Assembly: GCA_964487565.1 (NCBI GenBank)
Contig: CAZARN010000010.1
Span: 1-63,062, forward strand
Length of the DNA: 63,062 nt
DNA from: Phil1 sp964487565
Lineage (GTDB): Bacteria > Bacillota > Clostridia > Christensenellales > CAG-138
Direction: 5' to 3'
A program made the translations under genes and the position numbers. Each line of letters opens with the position of its first letter. The first letter of the stretch is position 1. The notes beneath the pieces are model-generated. The model was given only the letters and a program-made list of their open reading frames with translations. It was not told the DNA's origin and made no database searches. Shown one piece after another: positions 7,898-16,858 of the stretch.

Positions 7898-9997
7898 TTA
7901 CAGCTCGGCTTCCTTCACGACGTATTTCACGCGTTCGGCGTACTCCTGCTTCTTGCCCTTGTGGAAATTCTGCACGGGCCTCAGATATCCGACCACGCGG
8001 CTCCACACCTCGGCAGGCTCGCCGCAGTCCGGGCATGTGAAATGCTCGCCTGCGATATAGCCGTGCTTCGGGCAGACCGAGAATGTCGGCGTGAGCGAGA
8101 TATAGGGCAACTTGTAGTTGGTGAACACCTTGCGGATGAGGTTTTTGGCGATCTCCCTGTCGGGTATGCGCTCGCCGAGATACAGATGCAGCACCGTGCC
8201 GCCCGTGTATTTTGACTGAAGCTCATCCTGCAGATCGAGCGTTTCGAATATATCGTCCGTGAAGCCCACGGGAAGATGCGTGGAATTGGTATAATATGGC
8301 GTATCCTCCGTACCTGCGCAGATTATGTCGGGATACTGCGCGCGGTCAAGCCGCGCAAGGCGATAGCTGGTGCCTTCGGCGGGCGTGGCCTCGAGGTTGT
8401 AAAAATGGCCCGTCTCCTCCTGTATCTGCTGCATCTGGCCTCGCAGATAATCCATCACGTCGAGCGCGAACTTCTGTCCCTGTTCGGTGGTTAGATCTGT
8501 CTGCGGCCCGAACAGGTTCATGCAGGCCTCGTTCATGCCGATTATGCCTATGGTGTTGAAATGATTGTACCAGAACTGGCCCGTGCGCTCGTGGATATTG
8601 CGCAGATAGTGCGCCGCGTACGGATACAGTCCGCGCTCAGTCTGACGCTCGATCACCTTGCGTTTTATCTCAAGGCTGTTCTTTGCGATCTGTACCATGC
8701 GCCACAGACGCGCGAAAAATTCCTCCCTGCTTTTGGATTTGTACGCGATGCGCGGCAGATTCACCGTCACGACGCCTATCGAGCCCGTAAGCGGATTCGA
8801 GCCGAAAAGTCCGCCGCCGCGTTTCCTCAGCTCCTTCGTGTCGAGCCGCAGGCGACAGCACATCGAAAGCGCATCCTCCGGCGAAAGATCGGAATTGATA
8901 TAGTTGGAAAAATACGGTATGCCGTATTTGCAGGTGATATCCATGAACTTGTCCACGACGGGGCTGTCCCACCCGAAATCGGCGGTGACGTTTATCGTCG
9001 GTATCGGGAATGTGAACACGCGGCCTTTCGCGTCCCCCTCAAGCATCACATCGCAGAAGGCGGTGTTGAACATATCCATCTCGCGCTGAAAATCGCCGTA
9101 TTTATCCTTCATTATTTTGCCGCCGACGATCACGTTCTCGTCCTTGAGCGTGCGCGGAGCCTTTATGTCGAAGGTAAGGTTGGAAAACGGGCACTGGAAA
9201 CCGACGCGGGTAGGCACGTTGATATTGAATATGAACTCCTGCAGCGCCTGTTTCACCTGATGCTCGGTGAGGTCGTCGTATCTTATGAACGGGGCGCAGT
9301 ATGTGTCGATGCTGCTCCAGGCCTGCGCGCCCGCGGTCTCGCCCTGGGTAGTGAAGGTCGAATTGACGATCTGGCCGAGGAAAGAACGCAGATGCTTCGC
9401 GGGCGAGGATTCCACCTTGCCGCCCACCCCGCCGAAGCCGTCCGTCAGAAGCTGCTTGAGATCCCACCCCGCGCAGTACGGCCCGAAAAAGCCCAGATCA
9501 TGCAGGTGCATATCCCCGGCAAGATGCGCGTCGCGCACCTCCTCGGGATATATCTCATGGAGCCAGTATTGCTTGGTGAACGTTTCACGCACATAATTGT
9601 TCATCCCGTTGATGGATTTCTGCGTGTTTGCGTTCTCCTGTATCTGCCAGTCCTTGTCGTCGAGATAATCCGAGAACATGTTTATCGTCGCGCCTATGAG
9701 GGCGTTGTTCTCCCTCGCGCCGCGGCGTTTTTCACGGTAAAGTATGAAGGCCTTGGCGGTCTTGGCGTGTCCGTTTTCTATGAGGATCTTCTCGGCGGCG
9801 TCCTGGATCGCCTCCACGTCCGCCGTATCGCCTTCTGTGCGCGCGCTCACATAGTCCACCACCTGATCCGCAAGATGCTGCGCGCGCGCGAAGTCATCCC
9901 CGCCTACGGCCGCCGCAGCCTTGTATATCGCCCAGGTTATCTTTTCCTTAGCGAACGGAACGAGCGATCCGTCGCGTTTCCTGACCTTTGTTATCAT
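7898..9997 (-). CDS. nrdD: Anaerobic (class III) ribonucleoside-triphosphate reductase NrdD
   Basis: Makes dNTPs from NTPs by glycyl-radical chemistry. The 699-residue protein has an N-terminal ATP-cone (about 3-95, TKVRKRDGSLVPF) that senses dATP/ATP, then the catalytic barrel. The glycyl radical site RVVGYLRP is near the end (Gly 670), and a zinc site CPKH...CPDCG precedes it. The start ATG has GAGGTAA upstream. Expression is predicted to be under NrdR because two NrdR boxes overlap its promoter region (10033-10077). Forms an operon with nrdG. Confidence 0.97.
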   Translation of the reverse strand: MITKVRKRDGSLVPFAKEKITWAIYKAAAAVGGDDFARAQHLADQVVDYVSARTEGDTADVEAIQDAAEKILIENGHAKTAKAFILYREKRRGARENNALIGATINMFSDYLDDKDWQIQENANTQKSINGMNNYVRETFTKQYWLHEIYPEEVRDAHLAGDMHLHDLGFFGPYCAGWDLKQLLTDGFGGVGGKVESSPAKHLRSFLGQIVNSTFTTQGETAGAQAWSSIDTYCAPFIRYDDLTEHQVKQALQEFIFNINVPTRVGFQCPFSNLTFDIKAPRTLKDENVIVGGKIMKDKYGDFQREMDMFNTAFCDVMLEGDAKGRVFTFPIPTINVTADFGWDSPVVDKFMDITCKYGIPYFSNYINSDLSPEDALSMCCRLRLDTKELRKRGGGLFGSNPLTGSIGVVTVNLPRIAYKSKSREEFFARLWRMVQIAKNSLEIKRKVIERQTERGLYPYAAHYLRNIHERTGQFWYNHFNTIGIIGMNEACMNLFGPQTDLTTEQGQKFALDVMDYLRGQMQQIQEETGHFYNLEATPAEGTSYRLARLDRAQYPDIICAGTEDTPYYTNSTHLPVGFTDDIFETLDLQDELQSKYTGGTVLHLYLGERIPDREIAKNLIRKVFTNYKLPYISLTPTFSVCPKHGYIAGEHFTCPDCGEPAEVWSRVVGYLRPVQNFHKGKKQEYAERVKYVVKEAEL

Positions 9998-10032
9998 GGC
10001 GTTACCTCATAGATGTATTTTGATTATCTTGT

Positions 10033-10077
10033 CACAATATATTGTGCCATATCAATTATCTGTTCGCTAAATATAGT
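10033..10077 (-). promoter_or_regulatory. Tandem NrdR boxes upstream of nrdD
   Basis: Box 1 is a perfect 14-bp palindrome CACAATATATTGTG (10033-10046). Box 2 has core CTAAATATAG (10067-10076), one mismatch from the NrdR core. The centres are 32 bp apart, about three helical turns, which is the spacing known for NrdR targets. Box 2 overlaps the -10 of the nrdD promoter, so binding should block RNA polymerase. Confidence 0.82.
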
Positions 10078-10101
10078 ATAACCGCGGATACGGTTTGTCA
10101 A
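10075..10101 (-). promoter_or_regulatory. nrdDG promoter
   Basis: On the minus strand TTGACA (10096-10101) is followed by TATACT (10075-10080) with a short 15-base spacer; an alternative -10 two bases further gives 17. The -10 overlaps NrdR box 2. Confidence 0.5.
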
Positions 10102-10114
10102 TTGGGATTATGGA

Positions 10115-10146
10115 CAAAAATACGCCCCGGGCGTTTGCCCGGGGCG
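10115..10146 (-). terminator. Rho-independent terminator of the PFOR gene
   Basis: A perfect 10-bp GC stem (10123-10132 with 10137-10146) with a 4-base loop is followed, on the minus strand, by the T-run corresponding to A 10116-10120. It separates the PFOR transcript from the nrdDG promoter just downstream. Confidence 0.85.
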
Positions 10147-10171
10147 CAAAAGCGCGTGTTTCGTGCGATTA

Positions 10172-13100
10172 TCAGTTGAGGTTGTTGAGCTTCTCGTAAT
10201 ACTCGTACTTTTCCTTGGCTTCCTTCTCGGCGCGATCGAAGAGGGTGTCCGCGACCTCCGGGAAGAACTTCTTGAGCGAAGCATAACGGGTCTCGCCCAT
10301 TATGAACTCGCGGTAAGAGGAAGTAGCCGCCTTGCTGTCGAGCGTGAACGGGTTCTTGCCCTCGCTTGCGAGATCCGGGTTGTACCTGTAAAGCTGCCAG
10401 TAACCTGACTCGACGGCCTTCTTGGCCTCGGCCTGCGCCTTGCCCATGTTGATGCCGTGGTTGATGCAGGGCGCATAGCAGATGATGAGGGACGGTCCCT
10501 TGTACGCTTCGGCCTCGGTAACGGCCTTGATGAGCTGACTCTGGTTGGCGCCCATGCAAACCTTGGCGACATAAACATAACCGTAGGACATGGCCATCAT
10601 GCCGAGATCCTTCTTGGTGGTGCGCTTGCCGTCCGCGGCGAACTTCGCAACGGAGCCGGTCGGCGTGGCCTTGGAGGCCTGGCCGCCGGTGTTGGAATAG
10701 ACCTCGGTGTCGAGCACGAGCACGTTGACGTCCTCATCCATTGCAAGGACGTGATCCAGTCCGCCGTAACCGATATCATAGGCCCAGCCGTCGCCGCCGA
10801 AGATCCAGACGGACTTCTTGACGAGCATGTCGGCGTCCTTCACGACCTCGCGCGCAAGCTTGCAGGCGTCGCAGTCGCAGCCCTCGACTATGCCTTCACG
10901 GCATGCGGTGAGGAGCTTCTCGGAAGCCTTCCTGGAGCCTTCCGCGTCGTTCATGTTCTCGAGCCATTCCGCGCCAGCGGCCTTGATGTCCGCATCGCAC
11001 CAGTCGATGGCGATGAGAGCCTTCACGTTCTCGGCGGTCTTCGCACGGCGCTGCTTGGTGCCGAGGTTGATGCCGTAACCGAACTCTGCGTTATCCTCGA
11101 AGAGGGAGTTCGCCCACGCGGGGCCCTGACCCTTTTCGTTCTTGCAATAAGGCACGGTGGGCGCGCTGCCGCCGTATATGGAGGTGCAGCCCGTGGCGTT
11201 CGCAATTATCATCCTGTCGCCGAAAAGCTGGGTGACAAGCTTGATGTAAGGCGTCTCGCCGCAGCCTGCGCATGCGCCGGAGAACTCGAAGAGCGGCTGG
11301 AGGAACTGGCTGCCCTTGACGGAGGCCTTGTTCACGGCAACTTCCTTCTTCTTCACGTTCATGGCGAATTCCCAGTTGGCTTCCTCGTCCTTGCGCACGG
11401 TGTGCATGGGAACGAGCTTGAGCGCCTTCTCCTTGGCGGGGCAGACCTCGATGCAGTTGCCGCAGCCGGTGCAATCCAGCGGGCTTATCTGCATACGGAA
11501 GTTCAATCCCGCAAGCTCCTTGCCCGTGGCGGGCTTGGTCACGAAGGACGCGGGCGCCTTGTCGGCGGCGTCGGTCAGCACGGGGCGGATGCAGGCGTGC
11601 GGGCAGACCAGCGAGCACTGGTTGCACTGTATGCAGTTTTCGGGTATCCAGGCGGGTATATCCACCGCGATGCCGCGCTTCTCGTATTTGGTGGTTCCGG
11701 TGGGCACCGAGCCGTCCGGATTCATCATGGAGACGGGCAGCTTGTCGCCGTTCTGCTCCAGGATGGGCTTGATGAAGTTGACGAAGTACGGATCGTCGGT
11801 CACGCTTTCGGGAACCGCGCCCACAGTGGTGGTGGCCCAGCTTTCGGGATACTTGATCTCGGTGATGTTCTGGGCGCCGGCGTCTATGGCGTCATAGTTC
11901 TTCTGAACGACCGCGTCGCCCTTCTTGGCGTAGCTCTTCTTCGCGGCGGCCTTCATGTAATCGATGGCCTGCTCCGCGGGGATGATGTTGGCGAGCTTGA
12001 AGAACGCGCTCTGCATGATGGTGTTGATGCGGCTGCCCATGCCGACTTCCTTGGCAAGCTTGATGGCGTCCACATTGTAGAACTTGAGATGCTTCTTCGC
12101 GATGATGTTCTTCATCTTTGCGGGAAGCTCGCGTTCCATATCCTCAAGCGTCCATTCGGAGTTGAGCAGGAAGGTGCCCCCCTCCTTGATGCCGTCCGCC
12201 ACGTCATAACGGGTGACATAGGACGGATTGTGGCAAGCCACAAAGTTCGCGGAGTCGATGAGGTAAGGGCTCTGGATGGGCTTCTTGCCGAAGCGCAGAT
12301 GCGAAACGGTGAAGCCGCCCGACTTCTTGGAGTCATACGCGAAATAGCCCTGCGCGTACATATCGGTATGGTCGCCGATGATCTTTATGCTGTTCTTGTT
12401 GGCGCCGACGGTGCCGTCGGAACCGAGGCCGTAGAACTTGCAGGCGATGGTGCCTTCGGGCGCCGCGTCCACCTGCTCGTTGACGGGCAGTGAAAGGCCG
12501 GTGACGTCATCAACGATGCCCACGGTGAAGCGGGGACGGGGATTGGCAAGCGCAAGCTCGTCATAGACGGCCTTGACCATCGAGGGCGTGAATTCCTTGG
12601 AACCGAGGCCGTAACGGCCGCCGATGATCTTCACATCGGTGATGCCCGCTTCCGCGAACGCATTCACGACGTCCTGATAGAGCGGCTCGCCCTGGGAACC
12701 GGCTTCCTTCGTGCGGTCGAGCACCGCAACCTTCTTGCAGGTCTTGGGCAGTGCGGCGATGAGCTTATCCGCGCAGAACGGCCTGTAAAGACGGACCTTG
12801 ATGAGGCCGAGCTTTGCGCCCTTCTTGTTGAGATAATCGACGGTCTCCTCGATAACATCCGCGCTGGAACCCATGGAGATTATCACGCGGTCGGCGTCCG
12901 CCGCGCCGACGTAATCGAACAGATTATAATGACGGCCGGTCAGCTTGCCGACCTCGTCCATGTAATGCTGGACGATGCCGGGGACCGCTTCGTAATACTT
13001 GTTGGCCGCTTCACGGTTCTGGAAATAGATATCCGGGTTCTGCGCCGTGCCGGAAAGATGGGGATGCTCCGGGTTGAGGGCGCGGGCGCGGAAATTGGCG

Positions 13101-13696
13101 ATCGCGTCATAATCGACGAGCTTCGCCATGTCTTCGTAATCGATAAGCTCGACCTTCTGTACCTCGTGAGAGGTGCGGAAGCCGTCGAAGAAGTGAACGA
13201 AAGGTACCGAAGCCTTTATCGCAGACAGGTGGGTTACGAGCGCAAGATCCATGACTTCCTGCACGGAGGCGGAAGCGAGCATGGCGAAGCCGGTCTGACG
13301 GCAGCTCATAACATCGCTGTGATCTCCGAAAATCGAGAGCGCGTGATACGCGAGGGCACGCGCGGAGACGTGGAACACTGCGGGAAGCAGCTCGCCCGAG
13401 ATCTTGTACATATTCGGGATCATGAGCAGCAGACCCTGGGAAGCGGTGAAGGTGGTGGTCAGCGCGCCTGCCGCAAGGGAGCCGTGCACGGCGCCGGACG
13501 CGCCGCCCTCGGACTGCATCTCTGCGATGCGTACTCTCTGGCCGAAAATGTTCTTTCTGCCGTTGGCGCCCCACTCATCGGCGACCTCCGCCATGGGTGA
13601 AGAAGGCGTGATGGGGTAGATCGCCGCCACATCCGATAGCGCATATGCCACATGCGCCGCAGCGGTGTTGCCATCGATGGTCATGGTCTTTGCCAT
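10172..13696 (-). CDS. nifJ: Pyruvate:ferredoxin (flavodoxin) oxidoreductase
   Basis: Single-chain PFOR of 1174 residues, the normal length. It oxidises pyruvate and CoA to acetyl-CoA and CO2 and reduces ferredoxin. Visible parts in order are the N-terminal pyruvate-binding domain (YPITPSSPM), the middle domains, two ferredoxin-type clusters (CIQCNQCSLVC about 687, CTGCGNCIEVC about 742), the cysteine CAGCGE and the thiamine-diphosphate motif GDGWAYDIGYGG (about 968). The start has AGGAGG upstream. A monocistronic unit bounded by a consensus promoter and a strong terminator, as expected of a highly expressed enzyme in a fermenting anaerobe. Confidence 0.97.
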   Translation of the reverse strand: MAKTMTIDGNTAAAHVAYALSDVAAIYPITPSSPMAEVADEWGANGRKNIFGQRVRIAEMQSEGGASGAVHGSLAAGALTTTFTASQGLLLMIPNMYKISGELLPAVFHVSARALAYHALSIFGDHSDVMSCRQTGFAMLASASVQEVMDLALVTHLSAIKASVPFVHFFDGFRTSHEVQKVELIDYEDMAKLVDYDAIANFRARALNPEHPHLSGTAQNPDIYFQNREAANKYYEAVPGIVQHYMDEVGKLTGRHYNLFDYVGAADADRVIISMGSSADVIEETVDYLNKKGAKLGLIKVRLYRPFCADKLIAALPKTCKKVAVLDRTKEAGSQGEPLYQDVVNAFAEAGITDVKIIGGRYGLGSKEFTPSMVKAVYDELALANPRPRFTVGIVDDVTGLSLPVNEQVDAAPEGTIACKFYGLGSDGTVGANKNSIKIIGDHTDMYAQGYFAYDSKKSGGFTVSHLRFGKKPIQSPYLIDSANFVACHNPSYVTRYDVADGIKEGGTFLLNSEWTLEDMERELPAKMKNIIAKKHLKFYNVDAIKLAKEVGMGSRINTIMQSAFFKLANIIPAEQAIDYMKAAAKKSYAKKGDAVVQKNYDAIDAGAQNITEIKYPESWATTTVGAVPESVTDDPYFVNFIKPILEQNGDKLPVSMMNPDGSVPTGTTKYEKRGIAVDIPAWIPENCIQCNQCSLVCPHACIRPVLTDAADKAPASFVTKPATGKELAGLNFRMQISPLDCTGCGNCIEVCPAKEKALKLVPMHTVRKDEEANWEFAMNVKKKEVAVNKASVKGSQFLQPLFEFSGACAGCGETPYIKLVTQLFGDRMIIANATGCTSIYGGSAPTVPYCKNEKGQGPAWANSLFEDNAEFGYGINLGTKQRRAKTAENVKALIAIDWCDADIKAAGAEWLENMNDAEGSRKASEKLLTACREGIVEGCDCDACKLAREVVKDADMLVKKSVWIFGGDGWAYDIGYGGLDHVLAMDEDVNVLVLDTEVYSNTGGQASKATPTGSVAKFAADGKRTTKKDLGMMAMSYGYVYVAKVCMGANQSQLIKAVTEAEAYKGPSLIICYAPCINHGINMGKAQAEAKKAVESGYWQLYRYNPDLASEGKNPFTLDSKAATSSYREFIMGETRYASLKKFFPEVADTLFDRAEKEAKEKYEYYEKLNNLN

Positions 13697-13765
13697 TTTG
13701 TTGGAACCTCCTGTGCATTTAATCCGATTTTTCCTATATCAAATAAGGAAATTTGGTCCGCGGTT

Positions 13766-13794
13766 ATTATAGTATACCCGGGTAAAGGTGTCAA
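13766..13794 (-). promoter_or_regulatory. Consensus PFOR promoter
   Basis: On the minus strand TTGACA (13789-13794), exactly 17 bases, then TATAAT (13766-13771): 12 of 12 consensus bases with ideal spacing. The start would be near 13759, leaving a leader of about 60 bases. This predicts strong, largely constitutive expression. Confidence 0.9.
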
Positions 13795-13960
13795 CCTCAA
13801 GCATGACGGAATAATTGCTTTTCACATTTAATTTGCAAGTAAAATTGCGAAACGCAAACGTTACGCCAACCAACAAAAAATTTCACAATTTGTACATTGC
13901 TTTCACCTGTTTTATGATTTATGCTATTAAAGATTGTTTTGAACCGTTTTTGACCGTTTA

Positions 13961-13976
13961 TGCATCAAATGATGCA
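13961..13976. promoter_or_regulatory. 16-bp palindrome, possible RpiR operator
   Basis: TGCATCA-AA-TGATGCA is a perfect inverted repeat 45 bases before the rpiR start codon. RpiR-family regulators commonly bind inverted repeats near their own gene, so autoregulation is plausible, but the assignment rests on position only. Confidence 0.4.
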
Positions 13977-14021
13977 AGTTATGTCAAATCAGCGCACAAA
14001 ATGTGTAAAGGAGAACATGGA

Positions 14022-14840
14022 ATGCCTGCTAAAATGAAGATCCGTTCGGCCTATGCGACACTCCCGTCAGCAGAGAGGAAAGTTGCCGATTTTATCCTCG
14101 AAAACCCGGAAAAATCCATGCACATGGTCATCAATGAGATCGCGGACGCGGCAGGGGTCAGTGTGCCCTCTGTAACAAGACTTGCCCGCAAACTCGGGTA
14201 CAAGGGTTTTCTCGAGTTCCGTGTCGCCCTCGCGAGCGGCACCGCGATAAGCTCCGAAACGCATAAGCTGACCCCCGTCGAAATCACCGATTCCGACGAG
14301 ACGGTCATTGAAAAAATATATCTGGCTTCCATTCGCGCCCTCGAGGACACCTACCGTGCGCTCGACCGTGAAAAGGTCTGCGAGCTTGCCAAGAAGATCG
14401 TCGCCGCCAACCGCGTTTTCCTCTGCGGAGGCAGCGGCTCCACGCTGCTCGTTGAGGACGTCGCCTATCAGCTCGACGTGCTCGGCATCGAGGCCGTCGC
14501 GATAACGACGCCCGCCGCCCTCAATATGTACAAATCCCGTTTCAATCAGGGCGACATATTCATCGGTTTCTCGCGCGCAGGGCGCAACAAACAGCTCACC
14601 GAAGCGATACGTCAGGCCAAAAAACAGGGCAGCACCTGCGTGTTCATGAGCAACTATGTCAACGCGCAGGGCGCGCAGGCCGCGGATTATTTCTTCTGCA
14701 CCTCCCGCGTGGACGACATGAAGAAGCTGCTCGGCACGGAGAGCAACAACGCGATGATCGCCATCACGAACATCCTTGTTCTGCTTGTCGCGCGCAATCT
14801 GAACCGCCGCATCGACGACGAGCCGGAAACCGACGCCTGA
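14022..14840 (+). CDS. RpiR/MurR family transcriptional regulator with SIS domain
   Basis: A 272-residue regulator with an N-terminal RpiR helix-turn-helix (about 1-75, LPSAERKVADFILENPEK and SVPSVTRLARKLGYKGF) and a C-terminal sugar-isomerase (SIS) domain (about 105-250, FLCGGSGSTLLVEDVAYQL). SIS domains bind phosphosugars, so it should respond to a sugar phosphate. Start 14022 is supported by AAAGGAG 8 bases upstream; a longer frame runs back into AT-rich non-coding sequence and is not used. The PHP gene follows after 5 bases, so the two are probably co-transcribed. Targets are unknown. Confidence 0.88.
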   Translation: MPAKMKIRSAYATLPSAERKVADFILENPEKSMHMVINEIADAAGVSVPSVTRLARKLGYKGFLEFRVALASGTAISSETHKLTPVEITDSDETVIEKIYLASIRALEDTYRALDREKVCELAKKIVAANRVFLCGGSGSTLLVEDVAYQLDVLGIEAVAITTPAALNMYKSRFNQGDIFIGFSRAGRNKQLTEAIRQAKKQGSTCVFMSNYVNAQGAQAADYFFCTSRVDDMKKLLGTESNNAMIAITNILVLLVARNLNRRIDDEPETDA

Positions 14841-14845
14841 ACATA

Positions 14846-15571
14846 ATGGACACGCCGCAGGTTAAAAGCGATCTGCACACGCACACGCTATACAGTCACG
14901 GCAAGGGCACGCCTGAGGAAAATGTCCTTGCCGCGATAAAGCTCGGCCTTGAGCGCATCGCGATAAGCGAACACGCCTCGGGCCATATTTTTTACGGTGT
15001 GCGCGGCGAAAAGCTTGCGGCGCTTCGCCGTGAAACAGACAGACTCGCGCGCAAATACGCCTCGGACATCGAGGTGCTCATGGGTTATGAGTGCAACCTC
15101 ACGGCCTTTGGCGAGTGCGACGCGCCCGTCGACCGCTCCATGTTCGACGTGCTGCTGCTCGCCTATCACAAGGGCGTGTTCGCGCGGGACGCCCTCACGC
15201 TGCGCTGCGCGGCGGAAAGCTTCCGTATCGGCCATGCCGATCCCGTGCGCGTATCTGAAGCGCTGCTTGCCGCGGCGGATAAATACCGCATCGATATTTT
15301 TTCGCATCCATGCACATATGTGCGCGCGGACATACCCACGCTCGCAAAGGGCGCGGCGGAGCTTGGCGTGCTGCTTGAGCTCAACGGTTCGCACACCGAT
15401 CTTACGCCCGACGACGTCCGTCTCGCCGCCTCATACGGGGCGCGGTTCTGCGTCAATTCAGACGCGCATACGCCTGAGCGCGTCGGCGATTTCAAAAAAG
15501 GCCTCGACATCGCCGAAGCCGCCGGCATAGATATCGTCGAATGGGAAGGCCGCACGGCGCGCGCGCGCTGA
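14846..15571 (+). CDS. PHP-domain phosphoesterase
   Basis: A 241-residue metal-dependent hydrolase of the polymerase and histidinol phosphatase family. The metal-binding start DLHTHTLYSHGKGT is intact, followed by SEHAS, a later FSHPC and the closing NSDAH near residue 209. The order matches stand-alone PHP enzymes of the YcdX/HisK group, which act on small phosphate esters. It is immediately downstream of the RpiR gene and ends at a terminator. Substrate not determinable; a histidinol-phosphatase role is possible, but no his genes are near. Confidence 0.82.
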   Translation: MDTPQVKSDLHTHTLYSHGKGTPEENVLAAIKLGLERIAISEHASGHIFYGVRGEKLAALRRETDRLARKYASDIEVLMGYECNLTAFGECDAPVDRSMFDVLLLAYHKGVFARDALTLRCAAESFRIGHADPVRVSEALLAAADKYRIDIFSHPCTYVRADIPTLAKGAAELGVLLELNGSHTDLTPDDVRLAASYGARFCVNSDAHTPERVGDFKKGLDIAEAAGIDIVEWEGRTARAR

Positions 15572-15611
15572 ACCGCGACGCGGCGCCAGTTCATCGGCGA
15601 CAAAATACGAT

Positions 15612-15647
15612 CTGCCCCGTCCGGCAAAGACGGGGCAGTTCTTTTTT
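15612..15647 (+). terminator. Terminator after the PHP gene
   Basis: CTGCCCCGTC (15612-15621) pairs perfectly with GACGGGGCAG (15629-15638) across a 7-base loop, followed by TTCTTTTTT. It ends the rpiR-PHP unit and probably also stops the convergent rsgA transcript. Confidence 0.85.
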
Positions 15648-16645
15648 CACTTATTTCTTTTATTGCGGGCGAGCGCCTCAAGCCTTTTGACGCGCCTCTC
15701 CTTCTCGGTTTTGAGCTTGACATAGCTTTCGTACCGCTTCCTGTCAAGCTCCCCGCGCTCCACCGCCTCGCGCACAGCGCAGCCCGGTTCGCACAGATGG
15801 GCGCAGTCTGCGAATCGGCAGCCCGCCGCAAGCGCGTCGATATCGGAAAAAGCGCTCTCGACGTCAGCGTCGTCAAGGGCGAACTCCCTCATGCCCGGCG
15901 TGTCGATCAAAACGCCGCCGGCGTCCATGAGTATAAGCTCGCGATGGGTGGTGGTGTGTCTTCCCCTTCCGCCGAAGCCCGTCGTCCCGGTTTCGAGCGC
16001 CGTTCCGGCAAGCGCGTTGATAAGGGTCGATTTGCCCACGCCCGACGCGCCCATCAGCGCCGCCGTCACACCCGTGCCGAGACAGCCGCGGGCGCGTCCG
16101 TATCCATCAGGCGTGCTGTTGGTGCACAGTATCACCTGCGCGTCAGGCAGCGCCCGGCGCACCATGCCCGCGGTCGCATCCGCATCGGTGCAAAGATCCG
16201 CCTTTGTCAAAAGCACGACCGTCGCGGCGCCCGACGCCTTTGTCGCAGAGAGGAAGCGTTCTATCTTTCGCATGTTCACATCGTTTGCCGGCACGCACAC
16301 AAGACATATGTCCATGTTTGCCGCGATGGGCTGCGAATAGCCTTCCCTGCCGGCCGCGGCGCGTTCCACGAGCGTTTTTCTTGCGACGAGCCTTTCGATC
16401 CCCCGCTCCGACAGGAGCACCCAGTCCCCGGCGACGGGATAATCCACGGGCGCCGCCGCCTCATGCGCGTACTTTCCCGTAACGCACGCCGTGCGTTCTC
16501 CCGTTCGGGTGATCACGGTGTACAGCCCGCGTTCCTGCAGTATCACGCGCCCGAGCGCAAGTGCGAAGCGCTCCGCCTCGGCGTATTGCGTCTCCGTGGC
16601 GCCGTAAAGCTTCAATATATCGTTTTCGATGAATGTTTTTTCCAA
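15647..16645 (-). CDS. rsgA: Ribosome small-subunit GTPase RsgA
   Basis: Circularly permuted GTPase that helps 30S maturation. Its motifs occur in permuted order: G4 TKAD, then G1 GASGVGKSTLINAL, then G3 DTPGM, ending with the zinc knuckle (CRFADCAHLCEPGC). An OB-fold precedes them. The start is uncertain. ATG codons at 16681, 16690 and 16708 lie in or beside a terminator hairpin and lack a ribosome site, whereas TTG 16645 has GAAAGG 8 bases upstream and begins where family members begin (EKTFIENDILKLYG). I therefore choose TTG (332 residues). A TTG start with a good ribosome site also occurs at 44400. Confidence 0.88.
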   Translation of the reverse strand: MEKTFIENDILKLYGATETQYAEAERFALALGRVILQERGLYTVITRTGERTACVTGKYAHEAAAPVDYPVAGDWVLLSERGIERLVARKTLVERAAAGREGYSQPIAANMDICLVCVPANDVNMRKIERFLSATKASGAATVVLLTKADLCTDADATAGMVRRALPDAQVILCTNSTPDGYGRARGCLGTGVTAALMGASGVGKSTLINALAGTALETGTTGFGGRGRHTTTHRELILMDAGGVLIDTPGMREFALDDADVESAFSDIDALAAGCRFADCAHLCEPGCAVREAVERGELDRKRYESYVKLKTEKERRVKRLEALARNKRNK

Positions 16646-16690
16646 TTCGTATGCCTTTCTTTTTTCATCCGTCTTGTGCATAACGGGCAT

Positions 16691-16720
16691 AAAAAAGCCC
16701 GGGAACATCGCTCCCGGGGC
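16691..16720 (-). terminator. Terminator hairpin directly before rsgA
   Basis: CCCGGGA (16698-16704) pairs with TCCCGGG (16712-16718), extended by one pair past a bulge. On the minus strand it is followed by six T (A-run 16691-16696). It lies between a strong minus-strand promoter and the rsgA coding region, so it could act as an attenuator or end a separate small transcript. Confidence 0.7.
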
Positions 16721-16751
16721 ATACGTTATAATATGTGTATGCGAAACGTCG

Positions 16752-16811
16752 TCAGCGTACGGCGTCGCGGGAGCGGGCAAATAATACCGTATCCGTCGCT
16801 TTGTTTGTCAT
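16752..16811 (-). CDS. Possible 19-residue leader peptide or microprotein
   Basis: A tiny frame starting MTNKATDTVLFARSR. It has a ribosome site (AAGGGGG, about 9 bases upstream), lies about 40 bases after a consensus-like promoter and is followed by a terminator at 16691-16720. It could be a leader peptide controlling rsgA or an independent micropeptide. A short open frame can arise by chance, so confidence is low. Confidence 0.35.
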   Translation of the reverse strand: MTNKATDTVLFARSRDAVR

Positions 16812-16858
16812 AACGGAAGCCCCCTTCGCATAAAAAAGTCGGTTTTGGCCGCAGCGAC

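Larger units (their letters stand above)
13697..14021. other. Intergenic region between divergent PFOR and rpiR genes
   Basis: A stretch of 325 bases without a gene. The left part holds the PFOR leader and consensus promoter. The rest is AT-rich, unlike the surrounding genes, and contains a weak plus-strand promoter candidate (TTGTAC 13890-13895, 17 bases, TATGAT 13913-13918), the palindrome at 13961-13976 and the AAAGGAG ribosome site of rpiR at 14007-14013. Direct near-repeats such as GCGAAACGCAAACG around 13845 are visible, but I assign them no role. Confidence 0.7.

Noticed and set aside
8561..12493. Long open frames antisense to nrdD and PFOR (hundreds of codons), and similar ones antisense to alaS and hsdR
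   Set aside because: They lie opposite clear conserved genes, have arginine/histidine/alanine-rich shadow compositions and no ribosome sites. High GC makes stop codons rare on the opposite strand.
16727..16813. Plus-strand TATAAT followed by 6 bases and a 24-codon frame, resembling the leaderless layout
   Set aside because: No -35 or extended -10, it is antisense to the rsgA leader ORF, and the peptide is unremarkable.
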